A DNA stretch of 64,000 nucleotides from Ceratothoa steindachneri (GCA_963969495.1 OZ018319.1:206011405-206075404); one strand, 5' to 3'; shown: positions 1 to 10,390, numbered from the stretch's first letter. Notes: generated by a model not told the origin, from the letters alone. Program-made: numbers and translations.

Positions 1-895
1 CGTCATAGGCAGCGCCGGGCGTGCCAGGACCAAGGTCTTAGCCTCTCGAAATGAAAGACGATCCTGGGCCTGAACGGCCAGGATTTACTTCTCAAGGAGA
101 TACGCACCACATTGCTTCGAAGAAGTGGGGTGTGGCTCTCCGCAATTGACACAATTAGCCACACACGATTTGGATTTATCTTGTACGGCCTTGGAGCAAC
201 TTACAGACTTCGGGTAACCCGACTTTGCCGGTCGACAAGAGCGATTACTATGACCGTAGCGGTGACAGTAGTAGCCCCTCCGTGGTATTGGCACGAATGT
301 CTTTACGCGGTAGCGATACCAACTGGCACGCACCGATTCAGAAAGCTTGTCACAGTGGAACCGTCGAGGAGTGTAATGGTGGGTCTCAAGGTCCCTCTCT
401 GTTTTCTCATCACACTCTCAACCTTGACCCCTCCATGGTTGGCCAGCTCTAAGGTGATATCGCTTTTGGACTAGTCCACGAGTTCCCTAGCATAAACTAC
501 TTCTTTCACAAAGTTCATAGTAGAGTGCAGCGTCACACTCAGTGGCGTGCCATCAAGTGTCCGAAGTGCACTAATCATGACCGCCTCGGAGGGATTTGAC
601 GCATCTGCAGAAGGCCACCGTCCGAGGAACAAATCAACTTCGGCACTCTACCAATCATACTAGCTAGAGCTCTCTTCCGATGGATCATGTTGCTCTTAGT
701 CAACCTGCTGCCAACCATGGAGTGAATAACGAGGAAGGGTTTGAAGCCAACAGGCTCGGAAACGCCAGGTAGCCTCTGAATGATGGACCCCGACATATTT
801 GAAGCTCCGCTCTGCGCACTTGCTTGGTCTTTGTCAGTGACTCCCCACCCGGGGGAGTACTGGAGTCCTACGTGTCGATCTTGGCTTGGTCGCAT
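1..895 (-). pseudogene. ORF1 (gag-like) of a Jockey/I-type non-LTR retrotransposon, broken, runs off the left edge
   Basis: On the minus strand, pieces of one protein can be followed from about 895 down to 1 across several stops and at least one frameshift. Near 700-800 there is a block beginning PVGFKPFLVIHS and containing LTKSNMIHRKRALASMIG, which resembles the conserved central domain of Jockey/I-type ORF1. Near 480-540 comes VKEVVYARELVD, followed by a TAG stop. Residues encoded at 110-290 carry a zinc-knuckle array: YYCHRYGHSNRSC has lost the first Cys of a CX2CX4HX4C knuckle, and CVNCGEPHPTSSKQC is intact. After a TAA at 85-87 the frame resumes with QDRLSFREA, typical of the ORF1 end. 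The endonuclease/RT ORF should lie to the left of the window. Such ORF1 proteins bind element RNA. This copy is dead. Confidence is high for the type, low for the clade. Confidence 0.8.
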
Positions 896-2040
896 ACCGA
901 AACAGCAGCAGCCCCGTCAGTCGTCCCCGTGGAGAGAGAGGAGCGCCGAGTCTTTTTTTGTCTTTTTCCTATTCTTCCTTTTCTTAGGAGAGGAGGGCGG
1001 GGAGTGGACCCGCTCCTTTCTTCCGCCGGTAGGAGGTTTTAAGACAGATGGGCTGGCCTCAGCAAGATCCTCCTCCGAAATTGAGAAGGTTGTGCCTGTT
1101 ACAGGAGCACCAGACGGGGAGGAGAACCCTCCTCTCCTTGTGAGGCCTCCTGGACCCGTGCCGTCTGAAGAGGAGCCTGCATAGGGGCGGACATGGGTTC
1201 GACCACATAGAAGATCCTTCCGTCTGGGGCTGGGCCACATCAGGGACCATGCCTATCTCAAGGGGCTTCCATGTGGCCATCCCCCCCTTCGAGACGTCAC
1301 AGATCCCATTCAAGGTACCTTTTGTTATATCTTTGGTATGCGAGCCGGCATCCTTTGGGGAAGAGAAGGGGGCACTTACGGTGCTCCCTCCAAGCACTTT
1401 ATGCACGCCCGCAGGTCTTTGGAGGGCATCAACTGACGGGCCCTGCCTTCCTCCGCCCCCTAAGGGGGTTGGCCTTATCGTGCCGCTACAACCAGGGCGA
1501 GCGGTCAATAATGGGCCGCCTGCCTGCGTTCTGGGCAGTCACCTTGGAAAGCAAAAGTGGGACTGCCACTGTGAAGAGGAAGTCGCTCAAAGATGACTCC
1601 AGAGAAGGGAGTGAGGGGAAGTCCCCTGCACCGTAGGCATAGGAACGAGTAAGCCTCCACTCCCCTAGCAATCGTTTGAAGGGTCTCCCGCGAGAGCACA
1701 GGGAGGGAGGGGGCTCCATTATTTTTCTTGGAGCTTCCCAAAGGTGGCTCCGTTGCTGGTGCAGGAGAGGATTGATTATATTTTTTCATTCAGGTGCATG
1801 GTGACCCTGGTCTTTTCGCGGGGCGCAAAATTTAATCACTCCACGCAGAAGCCCGCTCTGCGTGGGGTGAGTACGAAGCCGGAAATTCCAGCTACCGCCA
1901 TTTGAGGCCACTCCTCCTGCCTAGTGTCATGGCAGCCCATCAGCATGACGGCTCTACCTTAGGCTGGGCGTAGAATCGATAGAAATTGAAAGGAGAAAGA
2001 AAGGGGATGTGAGTAAGATGTAGGTGAGGATGAAGCAAAT
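896..2040 (-). other. probable 5' part of the same non-LTR element (low complexity)
   Basis: Upstream of the ORF1 remnant on the minus strand, the sequence encodes a proline/serine/arginine/lysine-rich stretch (917-1240 includes PPSSPKKRKNRKKTKK), as often seen at the N-terminus of such ORF1 proteins. The region is more GC-rich than most of the window. No conserved domain is visible, and several overlapping open frames on both strands are uninformative. Assignment to the element is inferred from position only. Confidence 0.35.
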
Positions 2041-3409
2041 TGTTAAAAACACACAACCCCAAACCGGAGCTCAGGGGTGAGGGGACGCTGGCCTAATTGG
2101 ACAGATCTAAAGCACGGATTCCCGGTGCTCTTAAAATATTTCGCGGAGTGGGCGAATCTACTGCAGCTACGGCACTGTAGTGTGGGTGGGGAGCTCTTCT
2201 TGAACTCTTATATATGTGTTCCTGCAAATTTTATAAACATGGGTATCGTTTGTCTTTTAGTTATCTTAGCAACCCCAAATGGATGGAAAGAACGAGGAGA
2301 TGGCTTTTTAAAAATAATGACTGACTCAACATTATGTTGTTAGTCGGTGAAGACTTCTTTGATGACGGAGCGATGAACTCGTCTGTTCCGTCAGGTCCTG
2401 GGAAAAAGTTATTCACTAGGACCCCACAGGTCCTGACATTAAATTCGTTGTTGTCACTAACCAATATTTTTAGAGAGCCGAGAGACTGAAAGCTAAGTCG
2501 GCGTTGGGAAATTGACTCAGTGGTAGCCCATACTATTATCTCCGAGTCTGAGTCAGCAATTGATAAGTCAGGAGCGCATTTAGGGAACATTTCTTTTAAG
2601 GACCTTTTGTTTTTCGGAAACACGTAAAGATACATACCGAGACCAAGCAGAGGGAGCTAGGATGCTATGTAGGTTTGTCCTCGGTTTAGGTGAATGTCAA
2701 GGTTCTTTTGAGCACTAGGAGGTTGGTTGATACTGCGAGGGGGCGACCTCGAAGTTCGTTGTTGCTGCGATGATTTCCGTTTGAGGGCGAGATAGAGGCT
2801 GTTGCGTAGGCCTCGAACTCGCCTGGTCCGAAGAGAAGTCCATGGTCGTATCCAGTGGAGGAGCAATGGTCGGAGATGGTTGGGCAAGAGGAAGCTGGTC
2901 AGCATCTGCCCTGTGAAATTAGAGGCTGACCAGAGAAAGTTGTGGAAGAGGTTGTAGTGGAAGTGAGGAAGCAGGCTAAAAGGACAAGGGTCTCAGAAAG
3001 AAGAGGCTAAACTGGGGTTGGGCGGGGCGCAGTCCCTTCCGCACGGCGGCAAGGAAAGAAAATCGCCGTGCCCCTTACGCCATATGTAAATAAAGCAAAC
3101 AGTAAAAAAAAATAAGAGAAACCCACACGGCAACAGCTTGGAAACTACTGAGAAAGTGGAAGGGAAGATGTATGGTGGGGTGACCAAAACATGACTCACA
3201 CCCCGCCATGAGACGAGCGCCCCCATCCTACCACCCGACAGGAGCAATCTAGTTAAAAATACGAAAACCGGGCACCGCCGGAAAAGGCCATGTACCCAGT
3301 TTGTTCTCTAGAAGACAAATAACAGCGGATTAGAGAGTCGTCAAAAGAACTGACTTCTTCCCACTTGGGAGGAAGTAAAATAGATGATAGTTATGTGGGA
3401 CAGTTAGTT
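2041..3409. other. no recognisable gene
   Basis: An open frame at 2261-2635 (minus, 124 codons) and an arginine-rich one at 2657-2905 (minus) are not similar to anything I recognise. They could be the diverged N-terminal part of another retroelement ORF1, but no zinc knuckle or catalytic motif supports this. I see no repeat boundary here. Confidence 0.3.
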
Positions 3410-3646
3410 TGTATTTTACAATACGCTAACTTTTCTTTAATTACCAAGAGAGCAATTAAAATATGCTCTGAGTGCAAGCGTTTCACTTAAGAAAATACCA
3501 AGGAATGGCGACAGGAAACATGAGATTTGAGATATAGTGTGACAAAAAAAAGAATGATAGATTGGCCAATCTATAGATACAATAATTAAGAATATTTCGT
3601 AGAAAAATGTTAATTTTGCTGCATGTCTGAATCGAGTTTTTCGACA
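3410..3646 (-). repeat. left LTR (3' LTR) of the BEL/Pao element, uninterrupted
   Basis: The stretch starting TGTATTTTACAATACGCT is repeated at 7326, and blocks around CAATAATTAAGAATATTT and GTTAATTTTGCTG are repeated at about 7703 and 9115. It therefore serves as a paralogous empty site for the DNA transposon that interrupts the right copy. LTR function is inferred from its flanking position and its TG/CA ends on the minus strand. Confidence 0.7.
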
Positions 3647-3779
3647 CACTGCGAAAGGGGGGTGGAACGAAAAGTAGTGACGTTCAAAATCGAACAAATA
3701 TATCCAGAACAAAATCTACAAAAAAAGAGGGCACCGGGTCTTCTAACTGCGTCAACGAGCCAATGGGGGCAGCCGCGGG

Positions 3780-4817
3780 TCATTGATGTCTAGAAGATGA
3801 CGTAAAGAAATGACCCGAAGGTGGGTAAGATGAATTAAGCGCAGGATACATGCCTCCGTTTAACTGACTGGCAGGTGGGATCGATGAGACAGGCACTGGG
3901 GTAATGCTTACGATCTGATGACCCGCATGTGGGATCGATGTATTAGGCGCAAGATCCATTCCTGCATTCGACAGACCTGCAGGTGGGATAGATGTATTAG
4001 GCGCATGATTCATTCCTGCATTCGACCGAGCCGAAGGTGGGATTGATGTATTAGGCGCATGATCCATTTCTGCATTCGACCGACCCGCAGGTGGGATCAT
4101 TGTATAAGGCACATGATCCATTCCTACATTCAACCAACCCGCAGGTGGAATCGATATATTAGGCGCATGATCCATTCCTGCATTCGACCGACCCGCAGGT
4201 GGGATCGATGTATTAGGCGCATGATACATTCCTGCATTCGACCGCCCTGAAAGGGGGATTGATGTATTAGGCGCATGATCCATTCCTGCATTCGACCGAC
4301 CCGCAGGTGGAATCAATGTATAAGGCGCATGATCCATTCCTGCATTCGACCAACCCGCAGGTGGGATCGATGTATTAGGCGCATGATCCAATCCTGCATT
4401 CGACCGACTTACAGGTGGGATCGATGTATTAGGCGCTTGATCCATTCCTGCATTCGACAGACTCGCAGGTTGGATCGATGTATTAGGCGCAAGATCCATT
4501 CCTGCACTCGACAGACCTGCAGGTGGGATGGATCTATTAGGCGCATGATTCATTCCTGCATTCGACCAATCGGCAGGTGGGATCGATGTATTAAGCGCAT
4601 GATCCATTCCTGCATTCGACCGACCCGCAGGTGGGATGGATGTATTAGGCGCATGATCCATTCCTGCATTCGACCGACCCGCAGGTGGGATGGATGTATT
4701 AGGCGCATGATCCATTCCTGCTTTCGACCGGCCCACATGTGGGATGGATGTATTAGGCGCATGATCCATTCCAGCTTTCGACCGACCCGCAGGTGGGAAC
4801 AATGTCCCAGAATTCAC
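3780..4817 (-). CDS. 18-residue tandem-repeat ORF following the BEL/Pao integrase
   Basis: An open frame of 345 codons consists of a 7-residue leader, 18 tandem copies of an 18-residue (54 bp) unit of the type PPAGRSNAGMDHAPNTSI, and a 14-residue tail. The two copies nearest the C-terminus are strongly diverged. The usual ATG-based start is absent: the frame continues upstream through VRHRAQNVNSGT to a TAG, and directly before that stop reads SPVSKLYPI, the hallmark C-terminus of BEL/Pao integrase. The repeat is therefore in frame with pol and separated from it by a single stop. Units differ by many amino-acid-changing substitutions, and since 54 is a multiple of three the frame would stay open without selection; the opposite strand is also open. 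No function is known to me. Alternatives are a pol C-terminal extension, a read-through product or a non-coding minisatellite. Confidence 0.5.
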   Translation of the reverse strand: MNSGTLFPPAGRSKAGMDHAPNTSIPHVGRSKAGMDHAPNTSIPPAGRSNAGMDHAPNTSIPPAGRSNAGMDHALNTSIPPADWSNAGMNHAPNRSIPPAGLSSAGMDLAPNTSIQPASLSNAGMDQAPNTSIPPVSRSNAGLDHAPNTSIPPAGWSNAGMDHAPYTLIPPAGRSNAGMDHAPNTSIPLSGRSNAGMYHAPNTSIPPAGRSNAGMDHAPNISIPPAGWLNVGMDHVPYTMIPPAGRSNAEMDHAPNTSIPPSARSNAGMNHAPNTSIPPAGLSNAGMDLAPNTSIPHAGHQIVSITPVPVSSIPPASQLNGGMYPALNSSYPPSGHFFTSSSRHQ

Positions 4818-4841
4818 GTTTTGCGCCCTGTGTCTGACCTA

Positions 4842-5395
4842 TATGGGATATAGCTTAGAGACCGGACTTGTGATGTTCTCAGCCTTAACCTTGAGTGTTT
4901 CTGATCAAACCTTCTTATCTCACCGATGCCTGTTGCCGAAGCTGTTCCATCTCCTTCTGACGTATCTTCAAGGCGAACGGCGTCCCATTTCCTGAATCCT
5001 CATACTTAATAGCGAGCTGCAGAGGAACCTTACGCTAACCAAAAACTAGATCAGAAGGATGATTGTACTCAGGTCTTTCAAGTTCCTCAAGGAAAGTGGT
5101 TATCTCGCCCCAATCAAGTCTTTGAGCCAGGATCCTTTTGTGAGTCTGACTAACCTTTTTACAAAACCCGTGTACAAGGGCACCTTGGCTGGATTGAAGT
5201 TCCATCTGATCTCTTGGAACTCTTTTTTCCCCCTTCCCCCTCTTATACCGTATTCAAATACATAGCAGCTGCTCTAACGGTGGAGGCATTATCGCGATAT
5301 ACTGTATTGGCTGTAGAAAACCTCGCTGCAAATCGCCTAAAGGATCGGATAAATGTTTCGAGATCACCACCAGGAAACTTTTATACCAATTTAAA
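4842..5395 (-). pseudogene. BEL/Pao integrase remnant
   Basis: The minus strand encodes ETFIRSFRRFAARFSTANTV, then VYRDNAST, corresponding to the integrase core around its second catalytic Asp (usually SDN; Ser is replaced by Arg here). After a stop and a frameshift it continues with HGFCKKVSQTHK and TTFLEELERPEYNHPSDLV, the segment around the catalytic Glu and the conserved TxLxExExxxN block, and ends with SPVSKLYPI. The N-terminal HHCC zinc finger and first catalytic Asp are missing. The protein would insert cDNA into the genome, but this copy is inactive. It lies directly next to the protease-linker region, which shows that RT and RNase H were deleted. Confidence 0.75.
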
Positions 5396-6350
5396 ATCGG
5401 TAATAACGTCTTGATCAACCGTAGATAGGTTTTGAGGCATTAAATCTAGGGAATCCATATCCCAAATAGTGTTAATGTCATCTTTAGGCGTTATAGCCGT
5501 TACACCACCGAATTCTTCCAATTCACCAACAGTAGCCTTATATTTAAGCTATACCATTAAATATAGTTTCGTTACAAAACGTTTTGTCGTCAGGTAGCAC
5601 GCCAGACGGCATGGCTGCGACTTTCGAGTCAAGGAATGTTGGTTCACCCTTTTGCTTAAACTTCCACAAATCTGAAATAGTAATCATCACATTAAGATTA
5701 AAATATCATTAATCGTATCCTCCATAAATGGATCGGAGAGTTTTAGATTCAGTTTTAAGAGTTTCCTTCGCATTCTTTAATCCGGCATATAGATATTACT
5801 CGGTAAATTTCCTACGAAAAGTGCCCCTACATTAATGGCATTGTGGTCAATTTTAACCTTAAATAAAACTAATTCGTAATTTTCAATGCATCTTTTGCTC
5901 CAAACCCATTTCTCATTTTAACTTTACGCACAACAGGCAAACTCAATTCTTTAACCTTCTTATTTATGGAGGTTTTCTGGGACCTCTGGTCAAATAGTAC
6001 TTTGGCCTTTGTACGCCTATTTAAACCTACAATTTAGATTTGTGCCACTGGCAAAGCAACACCTGCATTACGCTTGGAAATCAAAATATTTGTTTCACTT
6101 TTCTTACCTTATGTTTTTGAGGAGAAAAACAGGCTAGAATGATGCCTACCATTACACGTTTAGAAAAGCAATTCTGATTTTTATAGTTAGATCTTGAACA
6201 ATTAGTACATAATCTTAATGCTTTGGCGTGTTTGAGTCTGTTCGGGTTTGAGATAGGTTACACAATCGAAAACCTTATGCGGTTCGTCACATAGTGCACA
6301 CGGGGGAAAGAAAGTCTTGCCTTGTGGTGAATTTTTCCTTGAATACCGTT
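5396..6350 (-). pseudogene. BEL/Pao gag zinc fingers and retropepsin-like protease remnant
   Basis: Near 6250-6330 the minus strand reads CALCDEPHKVFDCVTYL, a gag-type zinc finger with a CX2C pair, followed in another frame by ALRLCTNCSRSNYKNQNCFS. The protease region follows at about 5850-6080 with ALPVAQI, TKAKVLFDQRSQKTSINKKV and VKELSLPVVRKVKM; the active-site D-[ST]-G is replaced by DQR, so it should not cleave. The last piece, TIWDMDSLDLMPQ (about 5450-5500), resembles the FW-[DE]-L segment that precedes BEL/Pao RT. There are several stops and frameshifts. Confidence 0.7.
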
Positions 6351-7254
6351 TGATTATATTATAATTACCCTGGGACAGTCTAGCTTTATTGGAAAATTGG
6401 AAAGGCTACACGCGTGTGTCTTTGCACCCTTGGTTAAGCCACCTTTGCCTGCATACTTGTCGACTCCCCATGCTTCAATAATTGAATTTCTTACTCTAAA
6501 GCTTCGCGGAACTCTTCAAGATTCCAATATTTTTTTTTTATCTTCATTTGGTTTCTTATGTGGAGAGGACATTTCCTCATAAGCACAGTGACAATGAAAA
6601 CCCTACGCTGCTCACGTCTAAACCCATTGCTTTTAGACTTCGCAAATTGCATTCATAAGCAGCACGATGTTCACCTAGCCATTGCGAATTATTTTATGGT
6701 TCACCAAGGTCAAAAAAAGCATGTACGTCGATTGCACCATTATTCGCTTGGGACCAAAAGTCTTATTTAGTAACTCGTAGGGCCTCGAAATAGTAGTCAC
6801 CTGAGATAGTAAATCCGTCTAAAAGTTTAAGAGCTGCTCCCTTTAGCTAGCTTATAAGATATGCGAACTTCTGGGCATTCGAAATATCAAGTATACAAGT
6901 GGCATTATAATAGAAGTCGTGGAAATTACTCAATTCAAGAATCTCCGTCCAAAACATGGTAGGTTAATTTTAGGTAAATTTACCTGCTTTGAGTGATTTC
7001 GGGATAATTTACCTTCTCCCATGCACGCTTCGGCCAAAGGTATTGCTCGGCTAAATTCTGTTTATTTCAGAGGAATCTATAATTCCTTATCCTATACCAT
7101 CCTGGTCATCCATTCCTTATAGTATCCGGTCATCGAGAGGCCAAATTTGATCGAAATGAAACCTTAGAGAGTCAAGTTTAGTTTTAATAATCGCTAGATC
7201 CAAGGCAGCATCTTTAGTTAAGGAGGAGACCGTTTTAAATAATCTGGTAGCCAT
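6351..7254 (-). pseudogene. BEL/Pao gag remnant
   Basis: The reading starts at an ATG (7254, minus) with MATRLFKTVSSLTKDAALDL and a helical N-terminus. Further on (about 6790-6930) it shows NAQKFAYLISxLKGAALKLL and GDYYFEALRVT, which match the BEL/Pao gag capsid motif (KFxYLxxxLxGxAxxxI, then NYxxAxxxL). Several stops interrupt it. Gag would form the particle that packages element RNA. The start lies about 70 bases inside the right LTR, as expected for a gag gene. Confidence 0.75.
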
Positions 7255-7732
7255 GGCTATATGGTTACCACGAATCTTAATGAGAGAAATCCCCTGGTCT
7301 AAGCTACTAAATTTAAAGAAAAGATTGTATTTTACAATACGCTACCCTTTCTTTAAGTACTAAGAGAGCAATTGATATGCTCTGAGAGCAAGCGTTTCAC
7401 TTAAGGAAATACCAAGCAATAGTGACACGAATCTTAGATTATATAATATATATACTACACATTATTGTTTATAACAAATCTCTTTTTGAGAAAAGTACGT
7501 TCCTGTTTAGGTATGATAAATCGAAGTGGAATTATAATTGAACAAACAACGAACAGATCAGGGGTGTGCTTTTGACAGTAACAAATTATGGAATGACATC
7601 GATACGAAATGAAAGGGCGAGATCACCTCATTTTGCGGGAAACATTATAACAGTTGAGATATATTGTGACAAAAAAGGGATACATCAGCAAATCTAAAGA
7701 AACAATAATTAAGAATATTTTACATAAAAATA

Positions 7733-9109
7733 CAGGGTCACCTCCAAAAAACGAGCCTGCACACACTTTTTGTGATATATCCTTCATTCATTCATGCACT
7801 AATCACCCATATTTTGCAGGACATGACAGAAACAACGCCTGTGAACACAAATAGATCTCAATGGGAGCTCCTCCATCAAAGAATATACTGCGTCAAACAT
7901 TACTACAAGACAGGCTCGTTCGAGAAAGGGCAGGACACTTTCGTGCATCAGTTCGAATGTGAAAAAGTCTCCCCCCCCCCAAGAGCAGAATTCAGGACTG
8001 GGTGGACCACTTCGAGAACTATAGGACGGTGGAGAACCTCAATGCAGCCAGTAACAACCGTCTAAGCCATTCAGGAAGCCCCAGGAAGCGTACAGCTGAG
8101 CTTGTCGAGAGCGTGAAAGAGTCAGTTCAGCAGAGTCCAAAACGCTCTGTGCGCAAGCGAAGTCAGTCCCTCGGTATATCCTGTGAGACTTGCAGGAGAG
8201 TGCTAGTAATGGATGTGAAGGCTTACCCATACAGAATGCAGACAAAGCAGACCCTTACAGCCTCAGATAAGGAGCAGAGAAAGGTAATGGCAGTCAAGAT
8301 ACTGGAGAAGATTCCGGAGACCCCAACTTTCCTTAACTTCCTTTGGACCTCAGATGAAGCTCACTTTCATCTTGAAGGAAAGGTAAACTAGAAGACAAAT
8401 CTCTTCTGGGGGACTTCCAGACAAAACGAGGTAGCCACGAAGCCCCTACACTCCCAAAAGTGCACGGTATGGACTGCAATCTCAGCCAGAGGCATCATCG
8501 GACCATTCTTCTTCGAGGAATCTGGCGTGACAGTGACAGTCACCAAGGAATGGTTAGGTCCTCAAAACCTTCAAGAGGGAGCTGCAGACCCTGTTCCCGT
8601 CGCTTATTGGTAAGTTCTGGTTTCAGCAAGATGGAACAAGCTCTCACACCTCAAACCTGTCCCGAGATTGGCTGAAAGAGAACTTTGGTGGCCGTGTGAT
8701 CAGTCTCAAGACTAATTTTGAGTGGGCACCTCACAGCCCAGACTTAGCCCCCCATAGATTTCTTTCTCTTGGGCTACCTTAAATACAGATTATATGCAGG
8801 GAGATACAGGACCATCACGGAACTCAAGGAAGCCATCAAGGAGTCGATCAGAGCCAAGGGTCGGTCAGTTTGTAAGTACGTCATGGAAAACTTTGTGCTG
8901 CGCTTCAAGAAATTCACAGGGCTAAATGGAGGTCATCTCGAATACGTGCTCTTAGAATAAAGCAGGAAATTCCAAAGACTCTGATGTTTTTATATGATGT
9001 TTTTAAACACAACAAACTAGTTATCACCAAAGTTTCATTTAATCCTTGCAGAAAATTAAGAAATGAGGCCTATCGAAAGTTGGTGCCCGTTTTGAGAGGG
9101 GTGACCCTG
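7733..9109 (+). mobile_element. Tc1/mariner-superfamily (ITm) transposon, DD41D-like, complete with TIRs
   Basis: The element begins CAGGGTCACC at 7733 and ends with the inverted copy GGTGACCCTG at 9109. TA dinucleotides flank it at 7731-7732 and 9110-9111. The TIR similarity continues more loosely for about 30 bases. It sits inside the BEL/Pao right LTR, and the uninterrupted LTR at 3600-3615 shows the empty-site arrangement. Length is 1377 bp, normal for the superfamily. Confidence 0.85.
7823..8960 (+). pseudogene. ITm transposase (DUF4817-like N-terminus, DDE domain), broken
   Basis: An ATG at 7823 starts MTETTPVNTNRSQWE, followed by helix-turn-helix sequence (VKHYYKTGSFEKGQDTF). A frameshift in a run of ten C near 7980 moves the reading to RIQDWVDHFENYRTVENLNA and KRSVRKRSQSLGIS. 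The DDE domain shows Asp1 in TSDEAHFHLEG (codon at 8353), Asp2 in QQDGTSSHTS (codon at 8630), and Asp3 in IDFFLLGYLK after a 1-base insertion in the C run near 8750. Counted across that insertion, 41 residues separate Asp2 and Asp3, hence DD41D-like. A TAG at 8389 and the frameshifts make it inactive. The C-terminal stretch ends with GLNGGHLEYVLLE. It would cut at the TIRs and insert at TA. Confidence 0.85.
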
Positions 9110-9152
9110 TATATGTTAATTTTGCTGTATGTTGGAATTACTTTTTCCGACA

Positions 9153-9699
9153 TGAGTGACGGTTAGATACCACAATAGATATTTTTTTCTCCTTTGTAGC
9201 TGAGATTAAGTTGGAAATGCGTTCCAGAGAGCTTGAGGGACGAAGAGCTGCTTTCGAGGAGCCTGCTATAGCCTGAAAAGAGATCTTGGAAGGAGCAGTG
9301 ATGAGGGATATTTCCAAGGGTTTCGAGGAACCGGTCGAAGCACATACCTGTAACTGGGGCGCACAGCCCAGTGGAAACGGAAGGTAGAGAAGAGATTTTC
9401 AGACGATAGATCCGAAAATGATGGGCCTAGGGCTCTCTCGATGTCTGATGGGTTGATCCAACAACCGCGGAAGGAAATTTTGGAATATCATCGGCTTCCA
9501 TCGGATCATGAGTAGGGTGGTGAGTGGGTAGAGGAGGCGATCTGGGCAAAGTACGAGGCACTGGGTCACGGGGCCAGGTAGAAGAACCATCACTGGTCGA
9601 TATAGAAGATTGTTTTGGATAACGTCTGATGTCGTCAAGTGTCTCACTCTGAGCGGCAGTCTCGCCTAGACCGGCCGGGAAGAGGGAGGCAATATTAGG
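9153..9699. other. no clear gene; possible upstream/flanking retroelement sequence
   Basis: Open frames at 9163-9345 and 9399-9647 (minus) lack recognisable motifs. From its strand and position this could be the region between ORF1 and ORF2 of the element to the right, but nothing in the sequence proves it. Confidence 0.25.
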
Positions 9700-10200
9700 T
9701 ATCTAGGTGTGAAAGCGATGCTTCGACGGTATATCGGGAATACTTCTGATACTACTGGTAGATAGGCGATGAGATGTTCCAAGCTTGTCGAAACTCGAAC
9801 GTGATGGTCGGTTTCGTCCAGCGTCACGCAAATTATGACAATATTGGAGAGTTTTTCGACATAGCACTGTGAGCACTACCGCAGTTGGCACATCACGGTG
9901 TTTTGGCCCATTCACGGACATAGTAATCAGAACCACAATTCACACAGGCACAACCTAAATGTCCGAATCCATTACAATTGAAGCAACATCTGGCTAGTCC
10001 GACAGAGGGGCTTACCGGGATACGGAGGTACCCAGCTTGAAAAACTGGGGCAATTCCTCACGTTCAACGTTATAATCAATGTCTCAGTTTGGATTTTAGC
10101 AAAGCCCGCAGCCTTAGTCCCTTGTGTACATGTGTAACATGTAAGTGGCCTTCGGAAGTCCATGCGTGTGGCACCAGGACTCTGCACCATGCCACACAAT
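9700..10200 (-). pseudogene. ORF1 zinc-knuckle region of a second Jockey/I-type non-LTR retrotransposon
   Basis: The minus strand reads GYLRIPVSPSVGLARCCFNC and then NGFGHLGCAC, a CX2CX4HX4C knuckle preceded by the usual hydrophobic 'GYxxxxVxP' strand. A second CX2C follows (CVNCGSDYY), and after a TGA stop a third knuckle start, CANCGSAHS (about 9870-9990). Stops and shifts break the frame. Upstream, 9972-10199 is open in another frame. The protein would be an RNA-binding partner of the retrotransposon RT. It is a different copy from the one at the left edge, judging by the knuckle sequences. Confidence 0.65.
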
Positions 10201-10390
10201 CAAGACGACCCACTATTGGCTGTCAGACAATTTCTTTAACTACATTACTTCGAAAATCTGGGCCCTTAACTACCCAGACTGCAACCCCTTCGCCTAGTTA
10301 GACGAGTTGTTTAACGCTGCCAATTTTTAAATCCCTTATTTTTAATAAGTGATATATAACTTAGTTCTTTAAAAATATATTACCTTTGTA

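Larger units (their letters stand above)
3410..9152 (-). mobile_element. BEL/Pao LTR retrotransposon, internally deleted, with an ITm transposon inside one LTR
   Basis: On the minus strand the order is: right copy of a terminal repeat (7326-9152, interrupted), gag from an ATG at 7254, zinc fingers, retropepsin-like protease, integrase, a tandem-repeat ORF, and left terminal repeat (3410-3646). Gag, protease and integrase have BEL/Pao-type motifs, and the integrase C-terminus ends in SPVSKLYPI. The two terminal repeats share sequence at both ends and can be read as TGTCG...AAAATACA, which fits TG...CA LTRs. Reverse transcriptase and RNase H are missing, so this copy could only have moved in trans. 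No convincing target-site duplication was found next to the LTRs. The right LTR also carries about 209 extra bases (7430-7638) relative to the left one. Confidence 0.8.
7326..9152 (-). repeat. right LTR (5' LTR) of the BEL/Pao element, split by insertions
   Basis: LTR-homologous blocks are at about 7326-7429, 7639-7732 and 9110-9152. The first gap (7430-7638) is AT-rich sequence absent from the left LTR, either an insertion here or a deletion there. The second gap is the complete ITm transposon at 7733-9109. Removing it rejoins the two halves in the order seen at 3590-3646. Confidence 0.7.

Noticed and set aside
3405..3409. Possible target-site duplication of the BEL/Pao element (TAGTT left, TGAGT right)
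   Set aside because: The bases do not match. GTTAG occurs near both ends but not adjacent to TG...CA termini.
4059..4853. Plus-strand open frames across the 54 bp repeat (up to 192 codons)
   Set aside because: They are the antisense of the tandem repeat. The minus frame is preferred because it joins the integrase frame.
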